DNA from: Aminobacter sp039907765
GTDB taxonomy: Bacteria; Pseudomonadota; Alphaproteobacteria; Rhizobiales; Rhizobiaceae
Assembly: GCF_039907765.1 (NCBI RefSeq)
Contig: NZ_JARDJI010000009.1
Coordinates: 119,132-183,131, forward strand
DNA: 64,000 bases
Direction of reading: 5' to 3'
Below are positions 42,236 through 51,535 of this stretch, piece by piece; position 1 is the first letter of the stretch; each line of letters begins with the position of its first letter. The notes under the pieces are model-generated. The model did no database searches, was not told the DNA's origin, and saw only the letters and a program-made list of their open reading frames with translations. A program made the position numbers and the translations under genes.

Positions 42236-42384
42236 CCGATTGAGTTTGCAATGCCAATCCCGACCGAATATCCTCGAAGATGGACGAAAGGAAAGCCCAA
42301 GTCGCTTCCTTAGGCCTGCCTACTTGGCCCCAAGGGGCAGCCGTTCCATGCGGGAGCCTTCGGCACCGACTTGGACAACGCGCC

Positions 42385-42750
42385 ATGGCTGGAATGGAAT
42401 TCCTGCCGGTTCTTTTCATGACCGCCGGAATTGTCCTGGTGGCAGCGGCGACGTTGTTCGTTTCCTCCCTGTTGCGTCCTGCCAATCCCTATCCTGCCAA
42501 GAACATGCCCTATGAATGCGGCATGGATCCCGCAGGCGAAGCCGCCGGCGGAAATTTCAGGGTTCAGTTCTTCGTCCTCGCCATTCTGCTGGTGGTTTTC
42601 GATGTCGAGGCGATGTTCCTCTTTCCCTGGGCGGTCGTGCTGAAGGAGATCGGCCTCGTCGGCTACATCGAGATGTTCGTCTTCATGCTGCTGCTGCTCG
42701 TGGGGTTCGCCTACGCCTGGATGAAGGGAGCACTGGAATGGGAGAGGTAG
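42385..42750 (+). CDS. nuoA: NADH-quinone oxidoreductase subunit A
   Basis: A 121-residue three-helix protein. PYECGMDPAG and FDVEAMFLFPWAVV are the invariant NuoA blocks. The start is uncertain: ATG 42385 and ATG 42394 both fit, and neither has a strong ribosome site. The 149-bp region before it contains no gene but has GCCCC/GGGGC-type self-complementary stretches around 42339-42353, so it could hold an internal regulatory point. The stop lies inside nuoB. Confidence 0.9.
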   Translation: MAGMEFLPVLFMTAGIVLVAAATLFVSSLLRPANPYPAKNMPYECGMDPAGEAAGGNFRVQFFVLAILLVVFDVEAMFLFPWAVVLKEIGLVGYIEMFVFMLLLLVGFAYAWMKGALEWER

Positions 42751-43241
42751 GCGGCACCATCCGCGACAGCGTGCTGTTCACGACGGCCGACAGCCTGATC
42801 AGCTGGGGCCGCCGGTCGGCGCTGTGGCCGGAGACTTTCGGCATCGCCTGCTGCGCCATCGAGATGATCTCGGCCGGTTGCGCCCGCTATGATCTCGATC
42901 GTTTCGGCGTCGTCTTCCGGCCGTCGCCGCGCCAGTCCGACGTCATGATCATCGCCGGCACCGTGACGCGGAAGTTCGCGCCGGTCGTACGACGGCTTTA
43001 CGACCAGATGCCCGAGCCGCGCTGGGTCATCGCGATGGGCACCTGCGCGATCTCGGGCGGGGTCTACAACACCTATGCCGTGGTGCAGGGGGCGGAGACG
43101 TTCGTGCCGGTGGACGTGCATGTGCCCGGCTGCCCGCCACGGCCCGAGGCACTGATGCACGGCTTCCTGCTGCTTCAGGAGAAAATCAAGAATTCCAGGG
43201 CGTTGGCCGGGACGCCCCTGGAGCGGGTCGTTGCGCCATGA
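42738..43241 (+). CDS. nuoB: NADH-quinone oxidoreductase subunit B
   Basis: A 167-residue peripheral subunit that carries cluster N2, the electron donor to quinone. The four cluster cysteines are visible as Cys38-Cys39 (GIACCAIEM), Cys103 (MGTCAISGG) and Cys132 (PGCPPRPE). The ATG lies 13 bp inside nuoA with GGAG upstream. Length matches the family. Confidence 0.93.
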   Translation: MGEVGGTIRDSVLFTTADSLISWGRRSALWPETFGIACCAIEMISAGCARYDLDRFGVVFRPSPRQSDVMIIAGTVTRKFAPVVRRLYDQMPEPRWVIAMGTCAISGGVYNTYAVVQGAETFVPVDVHVPGCPPRPEALMHGFLLLQEKIKNSRALAGTPLERVVAP

Positions 43242-43774
43242 GCGAGGAGACGCCCCTCATCTGCGCGCTGGTTGCGGAACGCTTCGGCGGGGCGATCGAG
43301 GATCGCGGCTTCGCGCATGGCATCCAGGTCCTGGCCGCCCCGCGGGAAACGATCGTCGAGCTTTGCCGGTTCCTGAAGGAAAATCCGGCCCTGCGCTTCG
43401 ATTTCCTGTCAGACGTTTGCGGGGTGGATCATTACCCCGAAAGGCCGCGCTTCGAGGCCGTCTACCATCTCTATTCGCTGCCCAACAAATGGCGGGTTCG
43501 CATCAAGTGCCGCCTCGGCGATCCGCCGCGCGTCGCTTCGGTGACGGAGGTCTGGCGTACCGCCAACTGGCATGAGCGCGAGGCCTGGGACATGTACGGG
43601 ATCGTCTTCGACGGCCACCCCGACCTGCGCCGCATCTACATGTGGGAAGGTTTCGAGGGCTTCCCGCAGCGCAAGGATTTTCCGCTCAGGGGCTACAGGG
43701 ACAAGCTCAACCCATTTGGCGCGGAGGGCCAGCCGCCGACGCAGCCGGACCTCGCCACCAGGGACATACCGTAA
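43238..43774 (+). CDS. nuoC: NADH-quinone oxidoreductase subunit C
   Basis: A 178-residue protein. The family block ReAWDMYGI with DLRRIYMWEGFEGFPQRKDF-like sequence (about 112-148) is clear. It binds NuoD in the peripheral arm. It is somewhat short compared with the usual 190-220 residues but has the conserved C-terminal half. NuoC and NuoD are separate genes here, not fused as in E. coli. Confidence 0.92.
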   Translation: MSEETPLICALVAERFGGAIEDRGFAHGIQVLAAPRETIVELCRFLKENPALRFDFLSDVCGVDHYPERPRFEAVYHLYSLPNKWRVRIKCRLGDPPRVASVTEVWRTANWHEREAWDMYGIVFDGHPDLRRIYMWEGFEGFPQRKDFPLRGYRDKLNPFGAEGQPPTQPDLATRDIP

Positions 43775-43803
43775 GGGAGTCGGCTGCACGACGGTGCCTT
43801 GAG

Positions 43804-45018
43804 ATGACCGAAGTCACGGAACTGAGCAGGCCGGAAGGCGAAGCCACCGCCATCAAGGAGGTGCTGCTCAACCTCGGCCCGCAGCATCCCAGCACGCATG
43901 GCGTGCTGCGGCTCGTGCTGGAGCTGGAGGGCGAGTATGTCGCGCGCGTCGACCCGCATATCGGCTACCTGCACCGCGGCACCGAAAAGCTGGCCGAAAG
44001 CTTCACCTACACCCAGATATTCCCGCTGACCGACCGGCTCGACTACGTCTGTCCGCCTTCGAACAATCTGGCCTTTGCGCTTGCGGTGGAGAAGCTGCTG
44101 GGCATCGAGGCGCCGATCCGCGCCCAATATATCCGCGTTCTGATGGCCGAGCTGGCGCGGATTTCCGGCCACCTCCTGATCACCGGCGCGCTGCCCATGG
44201 ATTTGGGTGCCATGACCGCGCTGCTCTACGCCATGCGCGAGCGTGAAATGGTCATGGACCTCCTGGAAATGATCAGCGGGGCCCGGATGCACACCTCATT
44301 CTGCCGGGTCGGCGGCGTGCGCGAGGACCTGCCCGCCGAGTTCTTCCCGAAGATCAGGGAATTCTGCGACATCTTCCCGAACCGGATCCGCGACTATGAG
44401 CGGCTGCTCGAGGACAATCGGGTGTTTCTCAAGCGCACGCAGGGGGTCGGCGTGATCTCGGCCGAAGACGGCATCGATCTCGGCCTGAGCGGCCCGAATT
44501 TGCGCGCCTCGGGTGTCGACTGGGACATCCGCCGCGACGAACCCTATGAGGTCTACGATCGCCTCGAGTTCAAGGTCGTCACGCGCGACGAAGGCGACTG
44601 CTACGCCCGATGGCAGTGCCGGGTGGACGAGATGCGCGAGAGCATACGGATCATCGAACAGTGCCTGGAACAGATGCCCGAGGGGCCGTTTCAGATCGAC
44701 ATGCCCACCGTCGCCTTCCCGGTGAACAAGGACAGGGTGCACTGTTCGATGGAGGCGCTGATCCAGCATTTCGACCTCGCGGCCTATGGCTTCAAGGTGC
44801 CGAAGGGCGAGGTCTATTCGGCGATCGAGGCGCCGAAGGGCGAACTCGGCTTCTACATCGTCAGCGACGGGTCGGAAAAGCCGTTCCGGATGAAGGTCAG
44901 GGCGCCGTCCTTCGTCAACCTCCAGGGCCTCTTCGGGGTCGGCAACGCGCGCTATCTCGCAGACATGATCGCGGTCCTGGGCAGCCTCGACCCGGTCATG
45001 GCCGAGGTGGACAAGTAG
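43804..45018 (+). CDS. nuoD: NADH-quinone oxidoreductase subunit D
   Basis: A 404-residue [NiFe]-hydrogenase-like subunit. LGPQHPSTHGVLRLVLELEG (about 24-43) forms the quinone-site loop with its His, HIGYLHRGTEK follows, and the tail LGSLDPVMAEVDK is the family end. With NuoB it makes the quinone-reducing site. ATG 43804 is set by family length; GAG three bases upstream is a weak ribosome site. Confidence 0.94.
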   Translation: MTEVTELSRPEGEATAIKEVLLNLGPQHPSTHGVLRLVLELEGEYVARVDPHIGYLHRGTEKLAESFTYTQIFPLTDRLDYVCPPSNNLAFALAVEKLLGIEAPIRAQYIRVLMAELARISGHLLITGALPMDLGAMTALLYAMREREMVMDLLEMISGARMHTSFCRVGGVREDLPAEFFPKIREFCDIFPNRIRDYERLLEDNRVFLKRTQGVGVISAEDGIDLGLSGPNLRASGVDWDIRRDEPYEVYDRLEFKVVTRDEGDCYARWQCRVDEMRESIRIIEQCLEQMPEGPFQIDMPTVAFPVNKDRVHCSMEALIQHFDLAAYGFKVPKGEVYSAIEAPKGELGFYIVSDGSEKPFRMKVRAPSFVNLQGLFGVGNARYLADMIAVLGSLDPVMAEVDK

Positions 45019-45035
45019 CAAGGGAGCCAGCCGCG

Positions 45036-45533
45036 ATGGGCATGCGTGAAAGGATCGAGGCAGCGGCGGAGCGCTATCCCGATCGCCGGTCGGCGATCAT
45101 GCCCGCGCTGCTAATCGCGCAGAAGGAGCATGGCCACTTGCCCGGCCCGGTGCTGGAAGAGGTGGCCGATGTTCTCGGCGTCGAGCGGATCTGGGTCTAC
45201 GAGCTGGCGACCTTCTACACCCTCTTCCACACCGAGCCTGTCGGCATGTTCCATCTGCAGCTTTGCGACAATGTCTCCTGCATGCTGCGCGGTGCGGAGG
45301 CCCTCCTGGCCCACATGGAGCAGGTCCTGGGGATCGCGAGGGGCGGCACGACATCCGACGGGCTGTTCACCTTGTCGACGGTCGAATGCCTCGGCGCCTG
45401 CGAGATGGCCCCGGTGATGCAGGTCGGCGACGACTATCACGGCGATCTGGACATCGCGCGCATGGACGCCCTGTTGGCGAGGCTGCGCATGGCAGGCGCC
45501 GGCGTCCCGTCCGCTCCGGCGCCGGGAGCGTAG
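45036..45533 (+). CDS. nuoE: NADH-quinone oxidoreductase subunit E
   Basis: A 165-residue thioredoxin-like subunit carrying the [2Fe-2S] cluster N1a. The ligands are Cys77 and Cys82 (CDNVSC), Cys118 and Cys122 (CLGAC). It works with NuoF in the NADH dehydrogenase module. AGGGAG precedes the ATG. The C-terminus ends in a low-complexity Gly/Pro/Ala tail. Confidence 0.93.
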   Translation: MGMRERIEAAAERYPDRRSAIMPALLIAQKEHGHLPGPVLEEVADVLGVERIWVYELATFYTLFHTEPVGMFHLQLCDNVSCMLRGAEALLAHMEQVLGIARGGTTSDGLFTLSTVECLGACEMAPVMQVGDDYHGDLDIARMDALLARLRMAGAGVPSAPAPGA

Positions 45534-45537
45534 TGCC

Positions 45538-46803
45538 GTGTTCGAGCAGGTACTCCTCAGAAACGTGGGTGTGCCGGACGGCCACCTGATTTCGGCCTAC
45601 GAGGCCGGCGGCGGCTATCGGGCGCTGGGGAAGGCGCTGCGCAAGCACACGCCCGACGAGGTCATCGAACTGGTCAAGAACTCCAATTTGCGCGGCCGCG
45701 GCGGAGCCGGTTTCGCGACGGGGATGAAATGGAGCTTCGTGCCGAAGCAGACGGGCAAGCCCAAATATCTGTGCTGCAACGCCGACGAGGGCGAGCCGGG
45801 CACCTTCAAGGATCGCATCGTCATGGAGCGCGATCCCCACCAGCTGATCGAGGGGATGGCGATCAGCGCCTACGCGATCGGCGCCGAAACCGCTTATGTC
45901 TATGTTCGCGGCGAATACGTGCTGGCGATCCGGCGTCTCGAGCAGGCGATCTCCGAGGCCCATGCCAGGGGCTATCTGGGAAAGCGCATCCTGGGGTCGG
46001 AGTTCAATTTCGCCGTGCACGTCCATTGTGGGGCCGGCGCCTATATCTGCGGCGAAGAGACCGCCATGCTCGACTCGCTCGAAGGCAAGCGCGCGCAGCC
46101 GCGCCTCAAGCCGCCGTTTCCCGCGGTCGCGGGGCTCTATGCCAGCCCGACGGTGATCAACAACGTCGAGACCCTGGTCTGCGTGCCGCATATCGTGAAC
46201 CGCGGGGCCGACTGGTTCCGCGGCATCGGCCCGGACAAGAGTCCCGGCCCGAAGCTCTATTGCCTGAGCGGACAGGTGCGCAAGCCGGGTCTCTACGAGC
46301 TGCCCATGGGCATATCGTTGCGCGAACTGGTCGATGAGCACGGCGGCGGGCCGCTGCCGGGGCGCAGCATCAAGGCGGTGATCCCCGGTGGGGTGTCGGC
46401 GTCGGTCATACCGGAGAGCGGCCTCGACGTCAGCATGGACTTCGATTCGCTGGCCGCCGTGGGATCCATGCTGGGCTCCGCGGGGGTGATCGTGATCGAC
46501 GACACGACCTGCATGGTGAAGGTCGCCACCCGCATCATCGAGTTCTTCCACCATGAATCCTGCGGCAAGTGCACCCCCTGCCGGGAGGGGCTGAACTGGG
46601 TCGTCAAGGTGCTGCGCCGGATCGAGGCGGGGCAAGGAGCGCCGGGCGACATCGAGCAGTTGCAGACGCTCTGCAAGGGCATTTTCGGCAACACCTTCTG
46701 CGCCTTGGGCGATGGCGCAGCGATGGGCCTGCGCGCGGCGCTGGCGCATTTCGAGCATGAGTTCGCCGCCCATATCGACGAGCGGAGATGTCCCTTCCAT
46801 TGA
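45538..46803 (+). CDS. nuoF: NADH-quinone oxidoreductase subunit F
   Basis: A 421-residue flavoprotein that accepts hydride from NADH on FMN. LRGRGGAGFATGMKW (51-65) and NADEGEPGTFKDR form the nucleotide and FMN site, and Cys342, Cys345, Cys348 (CGKCTPC) with Cys388 bind cluster N3. The start is a GTG with GGAG ten bases upstream. It lies 4 bp after nuoE. Confidence 0.94.
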   Translation: MFEQVLLRNVGVPDGHLISAYEAGGGYRALGKALRKHTPDEVIELVKNSNLRGRGGAGFATGMKWSFVPKQTGKPKYLCCNADEGEPGTFKDRIVMERDPHQLIEGMAISAYAIGAETAYVYVRGEYVLAIRRLEQAISEAHARGYLGKRILGSEFNFAVHVHCGAGAYICGEETAMLDSLEGKRAQPRLKPPFPAVAGLYASPTVINNVETLVCVPHIVNRGADWFRGIGPDKSPGPKLYCLSGQVRKPGLYELPMGISLRELVDEHGGGPLPGRSIKAVIPGGVSASVIPESGLDVSMDFDSLAAVGSMLGSAGVIVIDDTTCMVKVATRIIEFFHHESCGKCTPCREGLNWVVKVLRRIEAGQGAPGDIEQLQTLCKGIFGNTFCALGDGAAMGLRAALAHFEHEFAAHIDERRCPFH

Positions 46804-46821
46804 GAAGGCCGCGAGGAAGCG

Positions 46822-49398
46822 ATGGCACGCGTCACGATCGACGAGCATGAGCTCGAAGTGGAGGCCGGCTCCACGATACTGCAGGCGGCCCAGGCGCTGG
46901 GCATCGAGATTCCGACCTTCTGCTACCTGAAGCGGCTGCCGCCGCTGGCTTCCTGCCGCATGTGCCTGGTGGAGATCGCCGGGCAGCGGCGGCTTCAGCC
47001 GGCCTGCGCCACGGCCGTGACCGACGGCATGGTGGTGCGGACGAACACGCCGCTGATCGCCGAGACGCGCTCCTCGATGCTCGACATGCTGCTCGCCAAC
47101 CATCCGCTCGACTGCCCGGTCTGCGACAAGGGCGGCGAGTGCGAGCTGCAGGACATGGTGATGGCCTATGGGCCGCGCCGAAGCGGCTTCAACGATCCCA
47201 AGCGCGTGTTCCACTCGCACGACATCCGCCTCAGCCCCGTCATCATCATGAACGTCAACCGCTGCATCCAGTGCCAGCGCTGCGTGCGCATGTGCGAGGA
47301 GGTGGTCGGCGCGGTCGCCCTGGGCACGGTCGAGAAGGGCATGGATACCGCGGTCACCGGCTTCGAGGGCAGCCTCGCCAGTTGCGACCAGTGCGGCAAT
47401 TGCGTCGAGGTCTGCCCCGTCGGCGCCCTGATGAGCTTCCCCTATCGCTACAAGGCGCGGCCCTGGGATCTGGTCGAGACGGACACGGTCTGTCCGCATT
47501 GCGGCACCGGCTGCCAGCTCACCGTGGGTTCTCGCAAGGGCGAATTCATGCGCGTCCGTTCCAAGTGGGAACACGGGGTCAATCGCGAAACGCTTTGCGC
47601 CCGCGGCCGCTTCGGCCTCGACTTCGTGGCCAGCCGGGACCGCATCCGGACACCGATGGTCCGCCGTGACGGCGGGCTGGTGCCCGTCTCCTGGGACGAG
47701 GCCGGAGCTTACCTTCGCCGCCGCCTCGCGGAGGTCGGAGACAAGAGCGTGGGCGGACTGGTTTCGCCGCGCCTGCCCAACGAGGTGCTCTACCAATTCC
47801 AGAAGCTCATGCGCACGGTGTTCCGCACCAACAGCATCGATTGCTCCTCGCGCTGGTCGACGCCTTTCGACACGCTCGGGCCGCTGGCCCGCTTCTACAC
47901 CCGTGCCCCGCTGGAGGAGGTGACCGGCAACGACCGTGTGCTCGTCGTGGGCGGCAACGTGACGGAGGAAAACCCGGTCACCGAGTATCTGCTGCGGGAC
48001 AGCGCGCGGCGGCGACGGGTCGAGCTGCTCATGCTCGCGGCCCGACCGTCACGCCTGGACGCCGACGCTCGTGCGGTCCTTCGCGTGCGGCCGGGCGCCG
48101 AGGCGGCCGCCCTTGCCTCGGTGGTGGCCGAGTTGACGGTCGCCGCGGGCCAAGCCCTGCCAGACAAGGCACCTCCGGACCACGCAACCAATGGCGGCGC
48201 GACCGTCGGCGATGATGGACCGCATCGCCTTGCCGCAGCCCTTCTGGACGGCGGGAGCGCGACGGTCCTCGTCAGCGTCGACCTGATGAGATCGCCGGAA
48301 CAGCGCACGACGCTGCAGCAGCTTGATCGCCTCCTGCAACTGCTTCAGGCCCTCGGCAAGGCTCCGGCCATGCAGTTTCTCTTCGACCGCGCCAATCAGT
48401 TGGGTGCCTGGGACATGGGGGCATTGCCGGCAGCGCTGCCCGGCTGGCGTGTGATCGAGGACGGTTCGGCGCGTGCAGGCTTCGAACAGGCATGGGGCAC
48501 GGAACTCCCGACGGCGCCGGGGGCGGATTTCGAAGCCATGCTGGATCTCTGCGAACAGGGCCGGATGGGCGCGCTCTACATCGTCGGAAGCGATCCGCTG
48601 GCGTCCTTCCCCGACCGCGGATTCGTGCACCGGGCGCTCGGCGCTGCTGGCCTGCTGATCGTGCAGGACGCATATCTGACAGGGACGTCTGCCCTTGCCG
48701 ACATCGTGTTGCCCGCCTCGGGCTATGGTGAGGAGTCCGGGACCTTCACCAACAATGAAGGCCGGGTCCAGAAGCTGTCCAAATTCCGCGATCCCCCCTT
48801 CGAGGCGCGAAGCAACCTGGCGATACTCGATTTTGTCGCCGCACTTCGCGACGAGGGCCTGCATCCGTCAGGGCAGGACGAGATCTTCGACGAAATCGCC
48901 AGGCTCGTTCCCGCCTACCAGGGATTGACGCGGGAAGCGCTGGGCCCGGATGGCGCGTTCACCGGGGCAACCGGGGTGTCACTGGCTGTTGGTGGTCCTG
49001 CTCCGGTACCTGCGCCCACAGTCTACGACCAGCTCGCCCTGGTCACCGGCAACGGCCTGTTCCACAACGGCTATCTCTCGGAACGCTCGGAGATACTGAA
49101 CACGATTGCCGATGAGCCATATGTCGAAATGAGTCCGCTGGATGCCGCGCGGCTCGGCTTGACCGAAGGCGATCCGGTGGTGGTGCGGTCGGCCCGGGAC
49201 GAACTGTCGGCCAAGCTCAGGCTCAACCGGCATTTCCCCGCAGGGCTAGTCTTCGTGCCGGAGAACTACAGCGTGTTGCGTCTCAACGCCCTGATGAGGC
49301 GGGGCCAGTATCCGTGCCCGGTCAAAGTCGAGCCGGCGCAAACTGCGGTCGCTGTCGACAGCGCATCCGGGACGCAACCCTTGGAATTGGGTGGTTGA
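46822..49398 (+). CDS. nuoG: NADH-quinone oxidoreductase subunit G
   Basis: An 858-residue subunit. It holds N1b (Cys34, Cys45, Cys48, Cys62), N5 (His94, Cys98, Cys101, Cys107) and N4 (CIQCQRCVRMC with a later CP). The off-path cluster N7, found only in some bacteria, is present as Cys224, Cys227, Cys231 and Cys259. A molybdopterin-oxidoreductase-like domain without cofactor function follows, with a C-terminal extension. It is the last plus-strand gene of the locus and faces the convergent CBS gene. Confidence 0.93.
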   Translation: MARVTIDEHELEVEAGSTILQAAQALGIEIPTFCYLKRLPPLASCRMCLVEIAGQRRLQPACATAVTDGMVVRTNTPLIAETRSSMLDMLLANHPLDCPVCDKGGECELQDMVMAYGPRRSGFNDPKRVFHSHDIRLSPVIIMNVNRCIQCQRCVRMCEEVVGAVALGTVEKGMDTAVTGFEGSLASCDQCGNCVEVCPVGALMSFPYRYKARPWDLVETDTVCPHCGTGCQLTVGSRKGEFMRVRSKWEHGVNRETLCARGRFGLDFVASRDRIRTPMVRRDGGLVPVSWDEAGAYLRRRLAEVGDKSVGGLVSPRLPNEVLYQFQKLMRTVFRTNSIDCSSRWSTPFDTLGPLARFYTRAPLEEVTGNDRVLVVGGNVTEENPVTEYLLRDSARRRRVELLMLAARPSRLDADARAVLRVRPGAEAAALASVVAELTVAAGQALPDKAPPDHATNGGATVGDDGPHRLAAALLDGGSATVLVSVDLMRSPEQRTTLQQLDRLLQLLQALGKAPAMQFLFDRANQLGAWDMGALPAALPGWRVIEDGSARAGFEQAWGTELPTAPGADFEAMLDLCEQGRMGALYIVGSDPLASFPDRGFVHRALGAAGLLIVQDAYLTGTSALADIVLPASGYGEESGTFTNNEGRVQKLSKFRDPPFEARSNLAILDFVAALRDEGLHPSGQDEIFDEIARLVPAYQGLTREALGPDGAFTGATGVSLAVGGPAPVPAPTVYDQLALVTGNGLFHNGYLSERSEILNTIADEPYVEMSPLDAARLGLTEGDPVVVRSARDELSAKLRLNRHFPAGLVFVPENYSVLRLNALMRRGQYPCPVKVEPAQTAVAVDSASGTQPLELGG

Positions 49399-49465
49399 CT
49401 CCGGACGAACTCAGGCGCGAATTCGACCGACACTTCACGCGACGCGACGCCGGCGCGGATGCATG

Positions 49466-49906
49466 TCAATGATAACCGGTGCCGGCGATGTAGTCGTGCA
49501 GCGCCTGCTCGTTGCGCAGCGATTCGTCGAGCCGGTGCTTGACCACGTCGCCGATGCTGACGACGCCGACAACGGCCCTGCCGTCGAGGACCAGCACGTG
49601 ACGCGTCCGCCGTTTGGTCATGATCGCCATCACCAGCGGGAGCCCGTCACGTGTAGAACAGGTCGCCACCCGGCGGTTCATGATGTCGGCGACCGCCATG
49701 GTCGGCGCGGCGGCTCCGTATTCGGCCACGGCATTGCAGCAGTCCCGTTCGGAGAGGGTGCCGAGATATTCCCCGGGAGAGCGGTTGACGACCACGAAGC
49801 CGATGTTGCTGTCGCGGAACAGCCGCAGCACCTCCACGATCGTCATCTCCGGGGCAACCGCAATGACCCCGGGAGCCTTTGTCTTCAATATCTCGCAGAT
49901 CAACAT
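49466..49906 (-). CDS. CBS-domain pair protein next to the complex I genes
   Basis: A 146-residue protein made of two CBS domains (about 8-60 and 75-135; the second ends RRTRHVLVLDGRAVVGVVS). CBS pairs bind adenine nucleotides and act as energy or redox sensors. GGGAGG precedes the ATG. It is third in an operon with nuoH and nuoI and converges on nuoG. It may report adenylate state to the complex or be unrelated; the context is only suggestive. Confidence 0.85.
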   Translation of the reverse strand: MLICEILKTKAPGVIAVAPEMTIVEVLRLFRDSNIGFVVVNRSPGEYLGTLSERDCCNAVAEYGAAAPTMAVADIMNRRVATCSTRDGLPLVMAIMTKRRTRHVLVLDGRAVVGVVSIGDVVKHRLDESLRNEQALHDYIAGTGYH

Positions 49907-49950
49907 CTGAACCTCCCGTCTGTGGCTCCGGCTCGGCAGCTTGGACGCCT

Positions 49951-50544
49951 TCACCTCCGTCGGATATTCCGCCACCAGTTGTATCCCCGGTGTTCTCTGG
50001 CCTCGACGCGCACATCCTGCTCGGCTGCCCGCAGCCGGGCAGCGACCACGGCGCCGCCTGTCGCCGCCTTGCCCGGCTTTGCCAGCAGATCGTCGCGCCC
50101 AACCACCAGGTCGCGCGAGGAAAAGCTCGAGAATTCGTATTCTTGGCCGAGCGCGATCGCGTCCGCCGGGCAAGCGTCCTCGCACAACCCGCAGAACAGG
50201 CAGCGGCTCATGTCGATCTCGAATTTCGCGGGGCGCCGGTTGCCCTTCTCATCCTCGTAGGGAACAACCTCGATGCAATAGCAGGGGCAAATCCGTGCGC
50301 AGAGTTCGCAGGCCACGCACTTGATTTCGCCCTCCTGGTCGCGCTTCAGGAAGTGATGCCCGCGATAGCGCGGATAGGGTAGCCACTTCTCCTTGTCCGG
50401 ATACTGCATGGTCACGGATCTGGAGAACATGTAGCTGAACGTAAGGGCCAGCGCTTTGCCGAGATCGGCGAAGTACGTCCAGCCGATCCATTTTCCGCTA
50501 CTGTCTGCCACACGCGACATCGCCGTTTCGCCATGGAAAACCAT
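49951..50544 (-). CDS. nuoI: NADH-quinone oxidoreductase subunit I
   Basis: A 197-residue ferredoxin-like subunit with clusters N6a and N6b. The ligands are Cys76, Cys79, Cys82, Cys86 and Cys115, Cys118, Cys121, Cys125 (counted from the chosen start). It connects NuoG to NuoB. Starts at 50544 (just past the nuoH stop) and at 50520 are both plausible; the second gives a length nearer the family mean. The C-terminus is long and basic. Confidence 0.92.
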   Translation of the reverse strand: MVFHGETAMSRVADSSGKWIGWTYFADLGKALALTFSYMFSRSVTMQYPDKEKWLPYPRYRGHHFLKRDQEGEIKCVACELCARICPCYCIEVVPYEDEKGNRRPAKFEIDMSRCLFCGLCEDACPADAIALGQEYEFSSFSSRDLVVGRDDLLAKPGKAATGGAVVAARLRAAEQDVRVEAREHRGYNWWRNIRRR

Positions 50545-50548
50545 GGCC

Positions 50549-51535
50549 CTAAAGAAGGGCAACACCAGTCACGATTATGTTCGCCAGCGAGAGTGGAAGC
50601 AAGACTTTCCACCCAATTGCCATCAACTGATCGTAGCGGTAGCGCGGCAACGTGAAACGGAACCAGATGAACAGGTAGACGAAGAACGCGACCTTGATCA
50701 GGAACCAGAGCAGCGGCGGCAGCGGGATCAGCACGCCGTTCCAGCCGCCGAAGAACAGCACCACCGAGAGCACTGAGATCAGCAGCATGATGGCGTATTC
50801 GCTGACCATGAAGAGCGCAAAGCGGATGCCGCTGTATTCGGTGTGGAACCCGGCACCCAGGTCGCCTTCCGCTTCCGCCAGGTCGAAGGGGATGCGCTGG
50901 GCCTCGGCCATGCCCGCCACGAAGAACACGAAGAAGCCGATCGGCTGGTAGACGATGTTCCAGACATCGGCCTGGGCGCGCACGATGTCCAGCAGGCTCA
51001 TCGACTGCGCCAGCATGACGACGCCGATGACCGCGAAGCCCATGGGAATCTCGTAGCTGATCATCTGGGCACAGGTCCTGAGGCTGCCGAGCACGGCGTA
51101 TTTGCTGTTTGCGGCCCAGCCGCCGAAGATGACGCCGTAGACCTCGATGCCGATCACCGCCAGGACGAAGAGCAGCGCCACGTTCATGTTCGAGGCATAG
51201 AGCGTGATCTCGGTGCCGAGCACCGAAACGCTTTCGCCGAAGGGAATTGCGACGAACACCACGAAGGGCGGGGCAAGGGCGAGGATCGGCGCCAGCTTGA
51301 ACAGTAGCCGGTCGGCGTCGGAGGGGATGTGGTCCTCCTTCGCCAGAAGCTTGATGCCGTCTGCGAGCGGCTGCAGCAGGCCGTGCCAGCCCACCCGCAT
51401 CGGCCCCATCCGCTGCTGCATGTGTCCGGCTATCTTGCGTTCGAGCCAGGTCAGGGGCAACGGCAGCAAAAGCAGCGCCGCGATCAGGAAGGCGACCTTG
51501 AGGACGATGAGGCTCAGCGCGAGGAAAAGCTCCAT
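50549..51535 (-). CDS. nuoH: NADH-quinone oxidoreductase subunit H
   Basis: A 328-residue membrane protein that forms the quinone channel. LTWLERKIAGHMQQRMGPMR and PFDLAEAEGDLGAGFHTEYS are invariant NuoH blocks with the quinone-site charged residues. The ATG at 51535 is chosen because a longer reading adds a non-membrane lead. It is separated from the other subunit genes and read on the opposite strand, followed by nuoI after 4 bp. Confidence 0.93.
   Translation of the reverse strand: MELFLALSLIVLKVAFLIAALLLLPLPLTWLERKIAGHMQQRMGPMRVGWHGLLQPLADGIKLLAKEDHIPSDADRLLFKLAPILALAPPFVVFVAIPFGESVSVLGTEITLYASNMNVALLFVLAVIGIEVYGVIFGGWAANSKYAVLGSLRTCAQMISYEIPMGFAVIGVVMLAQSMSLLDIVRAQADVWNIVYQPIGFFVFFVAGMAEAQRIPFDLAEAEGDLGAGFHTEYSGIRFALFMVSEYAIMLLISVLSVVLFFGGWNGVLIPLPPLLWFLIKVAFFVYLFIWFRFTLPRYRYDQLMAIGWKVLLPLSLANIIVTGVALL

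Noticed and set aside
45367..47796. An 809-codon open frame on the minus strand
   Set aside because: It lies across nuoE, nuoF and nuoG, which have clear family motifs on the plus strand. Long antisense frames are common in GC-rich DNA, and its translation is low-complexity and matches no family.
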